From Profundibacterium mesophilum KAUST100406-0324 (GTDB lineage: Bacteria > Pseudomonadota > Alphaproteobacteria > Rhodobacterales > Rhodobacteraceae): a stretch of 64,000 nt of DNA. The stretch's first letter is position 1. Each line of letters begins with the position of its first letter. Shown piece after piece: positions 53,729-62,039 of this stretch. Below the pieces are notes generated by a model. That model was given only the letters and a program-made list of their open reading frames with translations. It had not been told where the DNA came from and did no database searches. The position numbers were made by a program, and so were the translations under genes. The DNA lies in NCBI RefSeq assembly GCF_009835145.1, contig NZ_APKE01000014.1:186001-250000 (forward strand). Reading direction: 5' to 3'.

Positions 53729-55408
53729 TCAGGCAAAGCTCCCCTGGCAGAACCATCCTTGCGAAAGCGTCGCCCCATGGGCGTAGAAGAGCCACAGCCT
53801 GTCGCCTTCCAGGCAGGTCACGCACCAGTAGTCGCGCACGCCGCTGCGCCATGCCGGATCGTCGAGCCACCATTCCGGCGCGATCCGCTCCGGGCCGATG
53901 AGCGCGCTCGGCTCCAGCTGGCGTCCGCGCCAGCCGAAGCGTGTGGAGAGGGCGGGGCGGCAAGGCGCGTTCACCGCTTCGGGAGGCCACAGCAAGAGAG
54001 GGCGGGCGTTCCGCGGACCGGCCGTGAAACCGGCATCCTCCCGGTCGAGACCGTCCGCCGCCGCCATCACCCTGATCGATTTTTCCGGAATATGACTGTC
54101 CGCCGAATGGCGCCGGGTGATCGCGCCAAGGCCGATCCTTGCGCCGAGCCGTCCCAGGAGGTCGTCGAGATCGGTCCTGTTGGGACCGCGCCGCATCGTG
54201 GCATCGGCGAGGGCCTCGGCGTGGCCGCTGTGCTGCTGCGCCCGTGCAGGCTCGGTCACATGCGCCTCGAGCCTGATCATGTCGATGCCGAAGCCGGCAT
54301 CCATCCCGGCGAGTTTCATCTTCAGCAGGGGGCGCAGGCGGTCCGGCTCATGGGCCGGCCGTGCAAGGCCGAGTTCGATATGTTCGGCCGTGCCGTCGCT
54401 GCGCTGGCAGCACAGGCGCAGGCGGCGCGCGCTGTGTCCGGCGGCATGCAGCCGCGCGCAGAGCGGTGGCAGCAGCCGGTCGATCGCGGCCAGAAGGTCG
54501 CTCTCGAGGCCGATGGGGTCGGGCAAGGTCAGCCTGACCGCGAAATGCCCTCCCGGACGGCTCGGCGAGACGGGCTCGGGTTCGATGCCCAGCGCCTGGT
54601 CCAGCCGCCTGATCAGCGCATGGCCGAAACGCCGCGCGAGCGCCCCGCGCGGCTGTGCGGAAAGATCCCGCACCCGGCGCAGGCCAAGCCGCGACAGGGC
54701 GCTCACCGTTTCGGGATCGAGCCGCAGGGCCGCGACGGGCAGGGCGGCGATGGCGGCGGCCGTGCCGCCGGGCGGCGCGATGCGCCCGGCATCGGGCGAT
54801 CCCGGGCGCGGCCCGGGCAAAGCCGGCACTGCACTGCCGCCCCGCTCCCACGCGCGGCGGCGGACGGCGCGGGCCCGCGTGGCCGGAGCCTCCTGGTCTA
54901 TGGCATCGCCGGATCGTTCGGAGCCGGGCCGGGTGCCAGAGAACCGCGCGAGGGCCCATGCGGCCCCCACGGTATCGGCGATTCCGGCCCGCACCGTCAG
55001 GCCCTGCCTATGGCAATCTTGGCCGATCTCGAGAAGGAGAGCCTCCTCACCGCCGAAGAGATGCGCGCAGCCGGTCAGGTCGAGCAGGAGAGCGGCGGGA
55101 GGCTCCTGTGCCACCCACGGGGAGAACTTGCCCGCCCAGCGTCCGAGTGCAGCGAGAAAGGCCGCCTCCGCCTGCGGATCGTGCTGCACGACCCGCAATT
55201 CCGGACAGATCGCCTGGGCATCGCGCAGGCCCTGGCCGCGCCGGAGGCCGGCCTTCTGCGCGCTGTGCGACAGGCTGACCAGAACATGCGCGTTGCCCCG
55301 CTCCGCGACGATGGCAAGGGGAGGGTCGAGCGTGCCGCGGGCACGGCGCGAAAGACGTTCGGCCCCCATCCGGGGAAACCAGAGGGAGAGGATGCGATGA
55401 TGGGACAT
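53729..55408 (-). CDS. imuB: ImuB-type Y-family DNA polymerase-like protein
   Basis: 559 residues with the Y-family polymerase architecture: palm/fingers region, HhH region (ALSRLGLRRVRDLSAQPRGAL near 315) and little finger. The first catalytic acidic motif of Pol IV is replaced (SLWFPRMGAERL), as in ImuB, which is a non-catalytic partner of ImuA and DnaE2 in damage-induced mutagenesis. No imuA or dnaE2 adjoins it here. A LexA-type box lies 23 bp upstream, supporting SOS control. Start at 55408 chosen for the family N terminus MSHHRILSLWFPRM. Confidence 0.83.
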   Translation of the reverse strand: MSHHRILSLWFPRMGAERLSRRARGTLDPPLAIVAERGNAHVLVSLSHSAQKAGLRRGQGLRDAQAICPELRVVQHDPQAEAAFLAALGRWAGKFSPWVAQEPPAALLLDLTGCAHLFGGEEALLLEIGQDCHRQGLTVRAGIADTVGAAWALARFSGTRPGSERSGDAIDQEAPATRARAVRRRAWERGGSAVPALPGPRPGSPDAGRIAPPGGTAAAIAALPVAALRLDPETVSALSRLGLRRVRDLSAQPRGALARRFGHALIRRLDQALGIEPEPVSPSRPGGHFAVRLTLPDPIGLESDLLAAIDRLLPPLCARLHAAGHSARRLRLCCQRSDGTAEHIELGLARPAHEPDRLRPLLKMKLAGMDAGFGIDMIRLEAHVTEPARAQQHSGHAEALADATMRRGPNRTDLDDLLGRLGARIGLGAITRRHSADSHIPEKSIRVMAAADGLDREDAGFTAGPRNARPLLLWPPEAVNAPCRPALSTRFGWRGRQLEPSALIGPERIAPEWWLDDPAWRSGVRDYWCVTCLEGDRLWLFYAHGATLSQGWFCQGSFA

Positions 55409-55430
55409 GGCAGTGTCCGATGATGGTGTC

Positions 55431-55445
55431 GTTCGTGCTTTGTTC
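55431..55445 (-). promoter_or_regulatory. LexA (SOS) box of imuB
   Basis: A perfect match to the alphaproteobacterial LexA direct repeat GTTC-N7-GTTC (GTTC at 55431-55434 and 55442-55445; reads GAAC-N7-GAAC toward imuB). It is 22 bp before the imuB start, in the right place to block transcription. Confidence 0.72.
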
Positions 55446-55622
55446 GCATGCGGGCGGCGCCATGTCGAACATTTACTGTCCCGTGACGTCGCTTCCCGCC
55501 CAAACCCGAAAAGAGCAAAAACATTGCCCCGCCGGGAAAGATGGCCCACAAATCGCAAGGCGGGGATCACGCGTCTGTGTTCCCCTTGATTATCGAAAAT
55601 AATGGACAAGGAAGTTCCATCC

Positions 55623-56168
55623 ATGGATAAATCATACATGAGCCAGCAGGCGGAGGCCGTGATGACACTATCGGATGCGACCTCCAGCCTGGCATTGGAA
55701 GACCAACTTTGTTTCGCCCTTTATTCGGCAACCAACGCGATTACCAGAAGCTACAGGCCCCTGCTCGACGAGCTTGGCCTGACCTACCCGCAATATCTCG
55801 TGATGCTGGTGCTGTGGGACCATGACAGCCTTCCGATCGCGCGGATCGCGGCCAAGCTGAAACTGGCCTCGAACGCGATCGGGCCCCTCGTGGAGCGCCT
55901 TCAGGAGAAGGGGCTCGCCAGCAGGACCCCGGATCAGCACGATCGCAGGGTGATGAACGTGGCGGCGACGCAGGCCGGACAGGCGCTGAAGGCCCGGGCG
56001 GGGGTCGCGCAGGCCAAGGTCGTCTGCCGCACCACGCTCGATCCCGAGGAGTTCGCCACGCTGCGCGGCAAACTGGTCGACCTGGTCACGAGAATGGAGC
56101 TTTCGGACGGCATGGAGCCGGACGAGACCAAGATACGCGCGGTTCGGGAGGAGACCGGCCGGGCGTAG
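55623..56168 (+). CDS. MarR-family regulator, OhrR-like
   Basis: 181 residues. The segment LEDQLCFALYSATNAITRSYRPLL followed by LGLTYPQYLVMLVLW is the OhrR signature, placing the peroxide-sensing Cys at residue 30; a second Cys135 could form the disulfide partner used by 2-Cys OhrR proteins. Winged helix follows. It would repress genes until oxidised by organic hydroperoxides. The start at 55623 is preferred because AAGGAAG sits 8 nt upstream; 55602 is possible. A GC hairpin (56172-56201) separates it from the haemoglobin gene. No ohr gene is nearby. Confidence 0.85.
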   Translation: MDKSYMSQQAEAVMTLSDATSSLALEDQLCFALYSATNAITRSYRPLLDELGLTYPQYLVMLVLWDHDSLPIARIAAKLKLASNAIGPLVERLQEKGLASRTPDQHDRRVMNVAATQAGQALKARAGVAQAKVVCRTTLDPEEFATLRGKLVDLVTRMELSDGMEPDETKIRAVREETGRA

Positions 56169-56223
56169 AAGGCGCGGCCGTCCGGGGGAGGGCGGTCGCG
56201 CACCTATCTGGAGGAGGAACAGC

Positions 56224-56673
56224 ATGACCCAGAGCGTGACCAGCATACCCGAAGACACCCCCGTGCAGCCGGCATCCGATGACAGCCTCTTTGCCAGGCT
56301 CGGCGGCATCTACGGCATCTCCGCCGCCGTCGACAACCTCGTCGACCGGCTCTACGTGAACGGCGCGGCCAATGCCAATCCCAAGGTGGACGAGTTTCAC
56401 CAGCAGCAGGGCCATGCCGGGTTCAAGTTCCTCGTCACCGCGTGGTCGATCGAGGAGACCGGCGGCCCGAAGATCTATCCCGGGCGCGACATGCGCGAGA
56501 GCCATGCCCATCTGAGCGTGACCGAACGCGAGTTCGACATCGTCGCGACCGAGATCAAGACATCCCTCTACCAGCTCAACGTGCCCGAGCGCGAGTTCGA
56601 CGAGTTCATGGAGCTTATCGAGAGCTACCGCTCGATGGTGGTCGCACCGGAGCATCGACACGCGGCCGAATGA
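56224..56673 (+). CDS. glbN: Group I truncated haemoglobin
   Basis: 149 residues. The core begins SLFARLGGIYGISAAVDNLVDRLY and includes the group I block YPGRDMRESHAHLSVTEREFD with the proximal haem His probably at residue 94. The first 20 residues are an unstructured leader. Group I (TrHbN) proteins bind O2 and NO and commonly detoxify NO. GGAGGA precedes the ATG. It lies 55 bp after the OhrR-like gene, same strand, so may be under its control. Confidence 0.86.
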   Translation: MTQSVTSIPEDTPVQPASDDSLFARLGGIYGISAAVDNLVDRLYVNGAANANPKVDEFHQQQGHAGFKFLVTAWSIEETGGPKIYPGRDMRESHAHLSVTEREFDIVATEIKTSLYQLNVPEREFDEFMELIESYRSMVVAPEHRHAAE

Positions 56674-56760
56674 CGCCATATCATCGGGCGGTGCCGGTGC
56701 GGGCATGCCGCGCGCCCTGCCGGTTCCGTCACGCCACCGGTCAAACCATGGATGAGATCA

Positions 56761-57396
56761 ATGACTGACAGACCCGTACTCTACGGCTTCGACGGCTCCA
56801 CCTATGTGCGGACCGTCCGCACCGTGCTGCGCCGCAAGGGGATCGATTACGAGCAGGTGACAGTGAACGTGCTGGAGGGAGAGCCGCGTCAGCCCGAGCA
56901 CCTGGCGCGACATCCCTTCGGCAAGGTGCCGGTGCTGGACATCGACGGGATGCGCCTGCGCGAAACGGACGCGATCTGCCGTTATCTCGATGCGGCACAT
57001 GAGACGCCCGCCGTCATTCCGCGCGACATCAAGGATCGGGCCCGGATGGACGAGATCATGTCGCTGACCCATGCCTATGGCTACGACGCGCTGATCGGCG
57101 CGGTCGGCTTCCACCTCTTTCCCGACTTCATCGGCGGGGCGGACGAGGCGAAGCACGATGCCGCGCTCGAGCGTTCGCGGACCTTCCTGTCGCTGGTGGA
57201 CGAGATCAGGGGCGAGGATCCTTGGGCGGCGGGGGAGGCGGTGAGCCTTGCCGATTACTATCTCGGGCCCCTTCTTCTCTATGTCTCCTTGACGCCGGAT
57301 GCCGGGCAACTCCTGGGAACCGGCCGGACCGCGGATCTGTGGGAGCGGCTTCAGGGGGACGAGGATTTCAAGGCGACGGCGCCCGACCTGGGATAG
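56761..57396 (+). CDS. Glutathione S-transferase family protein
   Basis: 211 residues with a thioredoxin-like N-terminal domain (LYGFDGSTYVRTVRTVLRRKG, GKVPVLDIDG, RETDAICRYLD) and a helical C-terminal domain. The Ser in DGSTYVRT is a probable glutathione-activating residue. Substrate unknown. Third gene of a rightward group with the OhrR-like regulator and truncated haemoglobin, suggesting a role in oxidative or nitrosative stress. An in-frame ATG at 56752 would add three residues. Confidence 0.88.
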   Translation: MTDRPVLYGFDGSTYVRTVRTVLRRKGIDYEQVTVNVLEGEPRQPEHLARHPFGKVPVLDIDGMRLRETDAICRYLDAAHETPAVIPRDIKDRARMDEIMSLTHAYGYDALIGAVGFHLFPDFIGGADEAKHDAALERSRTFLSLVDEIRGEDPWAAGEAVSLADYYLGPLLLYVSLTPDAGQLLGTGRTADLWERLQGDEDFKATAPDLG

Positions 57397-57468
57397 CCGC
57401 ACGCGCCGCGCCGGGTGGAGCGGACGGCCCGCCGCGGCGCCGCCGCCCGAGGCCGCCGCGCTGCCCCG

Positions 57469-57516
57469 CATTCGACAGGGCATTCGGCCGGGCATTCGAC
57501 CGGGCACTTGACCCGG
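57469..57516 (+). repeat. Four tandem 12-bp units upstream of NYN gene
   Basis: CATTCGACAGGG, CATTCGGCCGGG, CATTCGACCGGG and CACTTGACCCGG follow one another in phase, each a variant of one 12-bp unit, ending 43 bp before the NYN-domain gene. Confidence 0.75.
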
Positions 57517-57559
57517 CCCGTACCCGCGGCCCATGAGGGGACTGACACAGGAGACCCTC

Positions 57560-58285
57560 ATGAACGATCGCAGCCGCCCGCTCTATGCCGTGCTCATCGA
57601 CGCCGACAATATCCCGGCCAAGTTCGCCGGCCCGATCCTCAAAGAGATCACCTCTCTGGGAGAGCCCGCCTTGCGCCGGGTCTACGGGGACTGGTCCTCG
57701 GGACGGCTCAACAACTGGTCGCGCACGGTGCGCGATCTCGGCCTCGTCGCGCATCAGGAAACCGCCAACACGGTGGGCAAGAACGCCTCGGATATCGGCC
57801 TTGTGATCGATGCGATGGACATCCTTCACACGGGGCGTTTCGACGGTTTCGTCCTCGTCTCCTCCGACAGCGATTTCACCGCCCTGGCCAACCGGATCCG
57901 CGAGCAGGGGCTCGACGTGATCGGGATCGGCGAGGGCAAGGCGCCCGAGAGCCTGCGCAACGTGTGCAACCGCTTCATCCTGATCGAGAACATCGTCGAC
58001 GAGCCCGCCGCCACCGAGCGCGGCGATGACGGCACGCCGGCCGCGCCGCCCACCAAGCAGGAACCGATCAATGCCGTGCCCCTCATCCTCAAGGCGATGG
58101 ACAAGATCGACCAGGATGACGAATGGTATGCGCTCGGCCAGCTCGGCCAGTACATCACCGCCGACAATCCCGATTTCGACACGCGGACCTATGGCAAGCG
58201 GAAGCTGAGCGACCTCGTGCAGGAGCTCAAGCGTTTCGAGACACGCAAGATCGGCAACCAGCTTCATGTGCGCCGGGTCGACTGA
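57560..58285 (+). CDS. NYN-domain RNase-like protein with OST-HTH/LOTUS domain
   Basis: 241 residues. The N-terminal NYN (PIN-like) nuclease domain shows the acidic metal-binding positions in LIDADNIPA, DIGLVIDAMDIL and VSSDSDFTALA. The C-terminal part from about 165 (INAVPLILKAMDKIDQDDEWYALGQLGQYI... KLSDLVQELKRFETRK) matches the OST-HTH/LOTUS RNA-binding domain. A likely RNA-processing or RNA-turnover nuclease (LabA/DUF88 family); targets unknown. The ATG at 57560 follows AGGAG; a longer frame exists upstream. Confidence 0.88.
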   Translation: MNDRSRPLYAVLIDADNIPAKFAGPILKEITSLGEPALRRVYGDWSSGRLNNWSRTVRDLGLVAHQETANTVGKNASDIGLVIDAMDILHTGRFDGFVLVSSDSDFTALANRIREQGLDVIGIGEGKAPESLRNVCNRFILIENIVDEPAATERGDDGTPAAPPTKQEPINAVPLILKAMDKIDQDDEWYALGQLGQYITADNPDFDTRTYGKRKLSDLVQELKRFETRKIGNQLHVRRVD

Positions 58286-58307
58286 CCGGGTGGCGTCTCG
58301 CCTGCAT

Positions 58308-58496
58308 TTACCGCGGCGCCGCGCAGCTGGGGAGCGTCGTCGACAGATCGCTGCAATCGCGGCTGACCGGGGGCTTGGGCTCCGGGAAGGTGAGATGGGG
58401 CAAGGTGACGGCGAGCCCACCCGCCTCCGCGACATGCGGAGCGAGGGGGGCGGCGGATGCAAGGGCGATGGCGAGCGCGAATTTCAGACCGGACAT
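58308..58496 (-). CDS. Small secreted protein, 62 aa
   Basis: A real small gene by its signals: an AGGAGGA site at 7-nt spacing, and a start MSGLKFALAIALASAAPLAPHVAEA forming a classical signal peptide (cleavage near residue 25). The mature part is about 37 residues, Pro-rich (LPHLTFPEPKPP), with two Cys that could form one disulfide. Function unknown. It lies alone on the minus strand between the NYN gene and mbfA. Confidence 0.7.
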   Translation of the reverse strand: MSGLKFALAIALASAAPLAPHVAEAGGLAVTLPHLTFPEPKPPVSRDCSDLSTTLPSCAAPR

Positions 58497-58680
58497 GGCC
58501 GAATCCTCCTGTGAAAAATGGATTTGAAAATGAAACTGGTCACGGAACGGACGGTCTGGTTAACAGGCCGGACTACCGGAAAACGCGAAGACATCCGGCA
58601 CGGGGCGATCTCTGAACAATAAGTGAGGTCGCACCGCGGGGCCGTTCCGGGGAACGACACCTTCATCATAGCATGCAAAG

Positions 58681-58697
58681 TGACGTAACGTAAGTCA
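58681..58697. promoter_or_regulatory. Operator-like dyad upstream of mbfA
   Basis: TGACGTA-ACG-TAAGTCA is an imperfect 7-bp dyad (one mismatch) centred about 75 bp upstream of mbfA. It suits binding of a dimeric regulator. It does not match the Irr ICE consensus. Confidence 0.45.
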
Positions 58698-58762
58698 CCA
58701 TTCTTGCGTCCGGCATCAAGGGCGCTAGATCCCTGCGAAGGGACGGCATAACGGAGGGGCAG

Positions 58763-59740
58763 ATGATCTGGAACGGGCCGCGCAAATACCGGTTCGCCGA
58801 TCTCGGCGAGCAGGACGTTCTGGCGCTGGCAATCTCCTCGGAGGAGGATGACGCCCGCATCTACCGCAGCTACGCGCAGCGGCTGCGCGCCGATTACCCT
58901 GCATCCGCGGCCCTTTTCGAGGACATGGCACGCGAGGAGGACGATCATCGCCGCCGCTTGATCGCCCTGCATCAAGAGCGGTTCGGGGAAGTGATCCCGC
59001 TGCTGCGACGTGAGCACGTGTCGGGATTTCCCGCGCGCCGTCCCCTCTGGCTGGTGGATAATCTGGGCATCGACCGGATCCGTGCCGAGGCCGGGATGAT
59101 GGAGCGCGATGCCCGCCGGTTCTACGAGTTGGCCGCACAGCGCACCGGCGACGCCTCGACCCGCAAGCTTCTGGGCGATCTGGCGGCGGCGGAGGCCGGA
59201 CATGCCGATCTTGCGACGAGCCTGGCCGATACGCATCTTGGCGAGGATGCCCGTTCGGCGGAGGCGCGCACCGAGCACCGCCAGTTCGTCCTGACATGGG
59301 TCCAGCCGGGCCTTGCGGGCCTGATGGACGGGTCGGTCTCGACGCTTGCGCCGATCTTTGCGGCTGCCTTCGCCACCGGCGACACGGGCCAGACCTTCCG
59401 CGTCGGGCTGGCCGCCTCGATCGGGGCGGGCATCTCGATGGGGTTCACCGAGGCGGCAAGCGATGACGGCACGATCTCCGGCCGCGGATCGCCGCTCAAG
59501 CGAGGCCTTGCCTCCGGCGTGATGACGACCGTGGGCGGGCTCGGCCACGCGCTGCCGTATCTCGTGCCGCATTTCGCCACCGCGACGGCCATCGCGCTCG
59601 CGGTCGTCTTCGTCGAGCTTTGGGCCATCGCCTGGATCCAGAACCGCTACATGCAGACCCCCTTCTGGCGCGCGGCGCTGCAGGTGGTCGTGGGCGGAAG
59701 CCTGGTGCTGGGTGCCGGCATCGTGATCGGATTCGGTTGA
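58763..59740 (+). CDS. mbfA: MbfA: ferritin-like / VIT1 fusion, putative iron exporter
   Basis: 325 residues. The N-terminal ferritin-like (erythrin) domain has Glu/His metal motifs SSEEDDARIY, AREEDDHRRR, MERDARRF and AEAGHAD. The C-terminal VIT1-like domain has five or so TM segments from about 165 (PGLAGLMDGSVSTLAPIFAAAF, then GAGISMGFTEAASDDG). In other alphaproteobacteria MbfA exports iron and protects against H2O2 and is repressed by Irr. A terminator follows. The dyad at 58681 is a candidate regulatory site. Confidence 0.88.
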   Translation: MIWNGPRKYRFADLGEQDVLALAISSEEDDARIYRSYAQRLRADYPASAALFEDMAREEDDHRRRLIALHQERFGEVIPLLRREHVSGFPARRPLWLVDNLGIDRIRAEAGMMERDARRFYELAAQRTGDASTRKLLGDLAAAEAGHADLATSLADTHLGEDARSAEARTEHRQFVLTWVQPGLAGLMDGSVSTLAPIFAAAFATGDTGQTFRVGLAASIGAGISMGFTEAASDDGTISGRGSPLKRGLASGVMTTVGGLGHALPYLVPHFATATAIALAVVFVELWAIAWIQNRYMQTPFWRAALQVVVGGSLVLGAGIVIGFG

Positions 59741-59742
59741 AA

Positions 59743-59766
59743 GAGCACGGTATCGGCACCGTGCTT
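59743..59766 (+). terminator. Terminator after mbfA
   Basis: An 8-bp perfect stem AGCACGGT/ACCGTGCT (59744-59751 with 59758-59765) has a 6-nt loop, immediately after the mbfA stop. No U tract follows directly. Confidence 0.55.
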
Positions 59767-59868
59767 GCCAAAAAAGCAGCTTGCGGCACTGGCATAGGGC
59801 GGCAGACTTGTGCAGGCTTGCCGCGTCCATCACCGCGCCCCGGCGGTCCGGCAGCAAGAGGATGCGAA

Positions 59869-60702
59869 ATGGAGACGAAATCTGAAAACGCTTGCTTCGG
59901 CGGTGTTCAAGGCGTGTATTCGCACAAGTCGCAGGTCTGCGGCGGGGCCGAGATGACCTTCGCCGTCTTCCTGCCAGCCGAGGCGCGCGACGGGCCGGTG
60001 CCGGTCCTGTGGTTCCTGTCAGGGCTGACCTGCACCCACGAGAACGCGATGACCAAGGCCGGCGCGCAGGCTTGGGCGGCGGATCAGGGGATCGCCCTCG
60101 TCTTTCCCGACACGTCGCCGCGCGGCGAGGGCGTGGCGGATCATGCCGATTTCGACATGGGGCAGGGGGCGGGCTTCTACGTCAATGCCACGCAGAGCCC
60201 CTGGTCCCCGCATTTCCGGATGTGGGACTACATCGCCGAGGAACTGCCGGCGCTGGTCTTCGACAAGTTCGCCCTCGATGCCGGCAGGCAGGCGATCAGC
60301 GGTCACTCGATGGGCGGTCATGGCGCCTTGACGCTGGCGATGGGCCTGCCGGGCCGCTTCCGCTCCGTCAGCGCCTTCTCGCCGATCTGCAACCCCATGC
60401 AAAGCGACTGGGGCCGCAAGCAGTTCACCGGCTATCTCGGCTCTGATGAAACTGCGTGGGAGGCGCATGATGCGAGCCTCCTGATGGCCCGGACCGGCTT
60501 CGACGGACCCGTGCTCACCGATACCGGAACGCAGGACCAGTTCTATGAGCTGCTGCGCCCCGAGGCGCTCGCCAGCGCCGTGGCCACACGGCGGCAGGAA
60601 GCGACGCTGCGCCTGCAGCCCGGCTACGATCACAGCTACTTCTTCGTCGCGACCTTCATGCCCGAACATATCGAGTTCCACGCGGAGGCACTCTACGCGT
60701 GA
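59869..60702 (+). CDS. fghA: S-formylglutathione hydrolase
   Basis: Esterase-D family serine hydrolase that releases formate and glutathione from S-formylglutathione in formaldehyde detoxification. 277 residues, standard. The catalytic Ser147 lies in GHSMGGHG; the Asp is in [10 protein letters not shown] (about 223) and His255 in [15 protein letters not shown] precedes the ATG at 59869. The glutathione-dependent formaldehyde dehydrogenase is not in this window. Overlaps yaiI by GTGA. Confidence 0.95.
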   Translation: METKSENACFGGVQGVYSHKSQVCGGAEMTFAVFLPAEARDGPVPVLWFLSGLTCTHENAMTKAGAQAWAADQGIALVFPDTSPRGEGVADHADFDMGQGAGFYVNATQSPWSPHFRMWDYIAEELPALVFDKFALDAGRQAISGHSMGGHGALTLAMGLPGRFRSVSAFSPICNPMQSDWGRKQFTGYLGSDETAWEAHDASLLMARTGFDGPVLTDTGTQDQFYELLRPEALASAVATRRQEATLRLQPGYDHSYFFVATFMPEHIEFHAEALYA

Positions 60703-61172
60703 TCTACGTCGATGCGGATGCCTGTCCGGTCAAGGCGGAGGCCGAGGCGGTGGCCACGAGGCTCGGAACGCAGCTCAAGCTGGTGTGCAATGGCGGGCTG
60801 CGGCCATCGGCCAACCCGCTGGTCGAGGTGGTTTTCGTCCCGGACGGGCCGGACATCGCCGACATGTGGATCGCCGAGCGCGCGGGACGCGGTGACGTGG
60901 TCGTCACGGCCGATATTCCGCTTGCCGCCCGTTGCGTCGCCGCCGGGGCGCGGGTCCTCAAGCATGATGGCAGCACCTTGACCGAGGGCAATATCGGCCA
61001 GATCCTCGCCACGAGGGACCTCATGGCCGATCTACGCGCCGCCGATCCGTTCCGCCAAGGCGGTGGCCGAGCCTTTGGCAAGGCGGACCGGGCGCGCTTC
61101 TCCTCGGCGCTCGACACCGCGGTGCGCGCGGCGCTGCGCGAGGCACCGGCCGAACGCCCCCCGGAGGGCTGA
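60699..61172 (+). CDS. YaiI/YqxD-family protein (DUF188)
   Basis: 157 residues matching the UPF0178/YaiI family: [10 protein letters not shown] at the N terminus, [19 protein letters not shown] in the middle. The fold is predicted to be PIN/NYN-like, with acidic residues that suggest a metal-dependent nuclease; the activity is unproven. The start is GTG at 60699, overlapping the fghA stop. Confidence 0.9.
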   Translation: MIYVDADACPVKAEAEAVATRLGTQLKLVCNGGLRPSANPLVEVVFVPDGPDIADMWIAERAGRGDVVVTADIPLAARCVAAGARVLKHDGSTLTEGNIGQILATRDLMADLRAADPFRQGGGRAFGKADRARFSSALDTAVRAALREAPAERPPEG

Positions 61173-61309
61173 CCGGCGCGGATGCCGCCGGCAGGGCTCG
61201 GCCAAGCATTCGCTTTGCGTGATCATTATCTTGTGTAAAGAGGTTTCGCTCAGAGTCTCAGGTGCAATATCGGGCACAACCGCATCCACTACGAACGAGA
61301 GGAGACGCA

Positions 61310-61975
61310 ATGGCCGTCGACGCAGTGATCTTCGATATCGGCAACGTGCTGATCGAATGGCAACCCGAGCGCTACTATGACGGTACGATCGGCCCGGAGC
61401 GGCGCGCCGCCCTGTTCGAGGCGATCGACCTGCATGCCATGAACGACCGCATCGACGCGGGCGGCGATTTTCAGCAGACCGTTTACGATACCGCCGATGC
61501 CAATCCTCAATGGCGTGCCGAGATCCGCGACTGGCATGATCGCTGGATCGAGATGGCCCGCCCGGCCATTCCGCACAGCATCGAGCTTCTGAAGGCGCTG
61601 CGCTCCAAGGGTGTGCCGGTCTTCGCGCTGAGCAATTTCGGCATCGGGAGCTTTGCCTTCGCCGAGACGCAATATCCCTTCCTCAAGGAATTCGACCGGC
61701 GCTACATCTCCGGCCACATGGGCGTGATCAAGCCCGAGGCGGCGATCTTCGAGCAGGTCGAGGCCGATTGCGGCCTGCGTCCCGATACGCTGCTCTTTAC
61801 CGATGACCGCGAGGACAACGTCGCGGCAGCCCGTGCCCGCGGCTGGCAGACGCATCTGTTCCGGGGCGCGGAGGGCTTCGCCGACAGGCTGGTCGAGGAG
61901 GGGCTCCTGAGCGCGCGCGAAGCTGTCCTGCCAAGAGGGCCCGCGGCGGCGGATCTCGCCGTGCCGGCGGCCTGA
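61310..61975 (+). CDS. HAD-superfamily hydrolase
   Basis: 221 residues with HAD motifs: FDIGNVL with nucleophile Asp9, ALSNFGIG (motif II Ser/Thr position), GVIKPEAAIFE (motif III Lys) and FTDDREDN (motif IV). Similar to HAD-IA phosphatases and haloacid-type enzymes; substrate unknown. GAGAGGAGA precedes the ATG at 61310. The last 30 residues are an Ala/Pro-rich tail. Confidence 0.9.
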   Translation: MAVDAVIFDIGNVLIEWQPERYYDGTIGPERRAALFEAIDLHAMNDRIDAGGDFQQTVYDTADANPQWRAEIRDWHDRWIEMARPAIPHSIELLKALRSKGVPVFALSNFGIGSFAFAETQYPFLKEFDRRYISGHMGVIKPEAAIFEQVEADCGLRPDTLLFTDDREDNVAAARARGWQTHLFRGAEGFADRLVEEGLLSAREAVLPRGPAAADLAVPAA

Positions 61976-61999
61976 CCCCGAGGGAGCACGGCCCCGGCC

Positions 62000-62030
62000 G
62001 CCGGCCGTCCGGGAATGCCCGGCAGCCGGC
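62000..62030. terminator. Hairpin between convergent HAD and GST genes
   Basis: A GCCGGC-x-CCGGG stem, with a one-base bulge and a mismatch, pairs 62000-62013 with 62018-62030 around a 4-nt loop. It could stop transcription from both sides. Confidence 0.45.
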
Positions 62031-62039
62031 GGGCGGGGT

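Noticed and set aside
57469-57516. CRISPR or phage attachment site at the 12-bp repeats
   Set aside because: No spacers, no integrase and no tRNA nearby.
58497-58762. Irr ICE box upstream of mbfA
   Set aside because: I looked for TTTAGAA-type dyads and found none; only the unrelated TGACGTA dyad.
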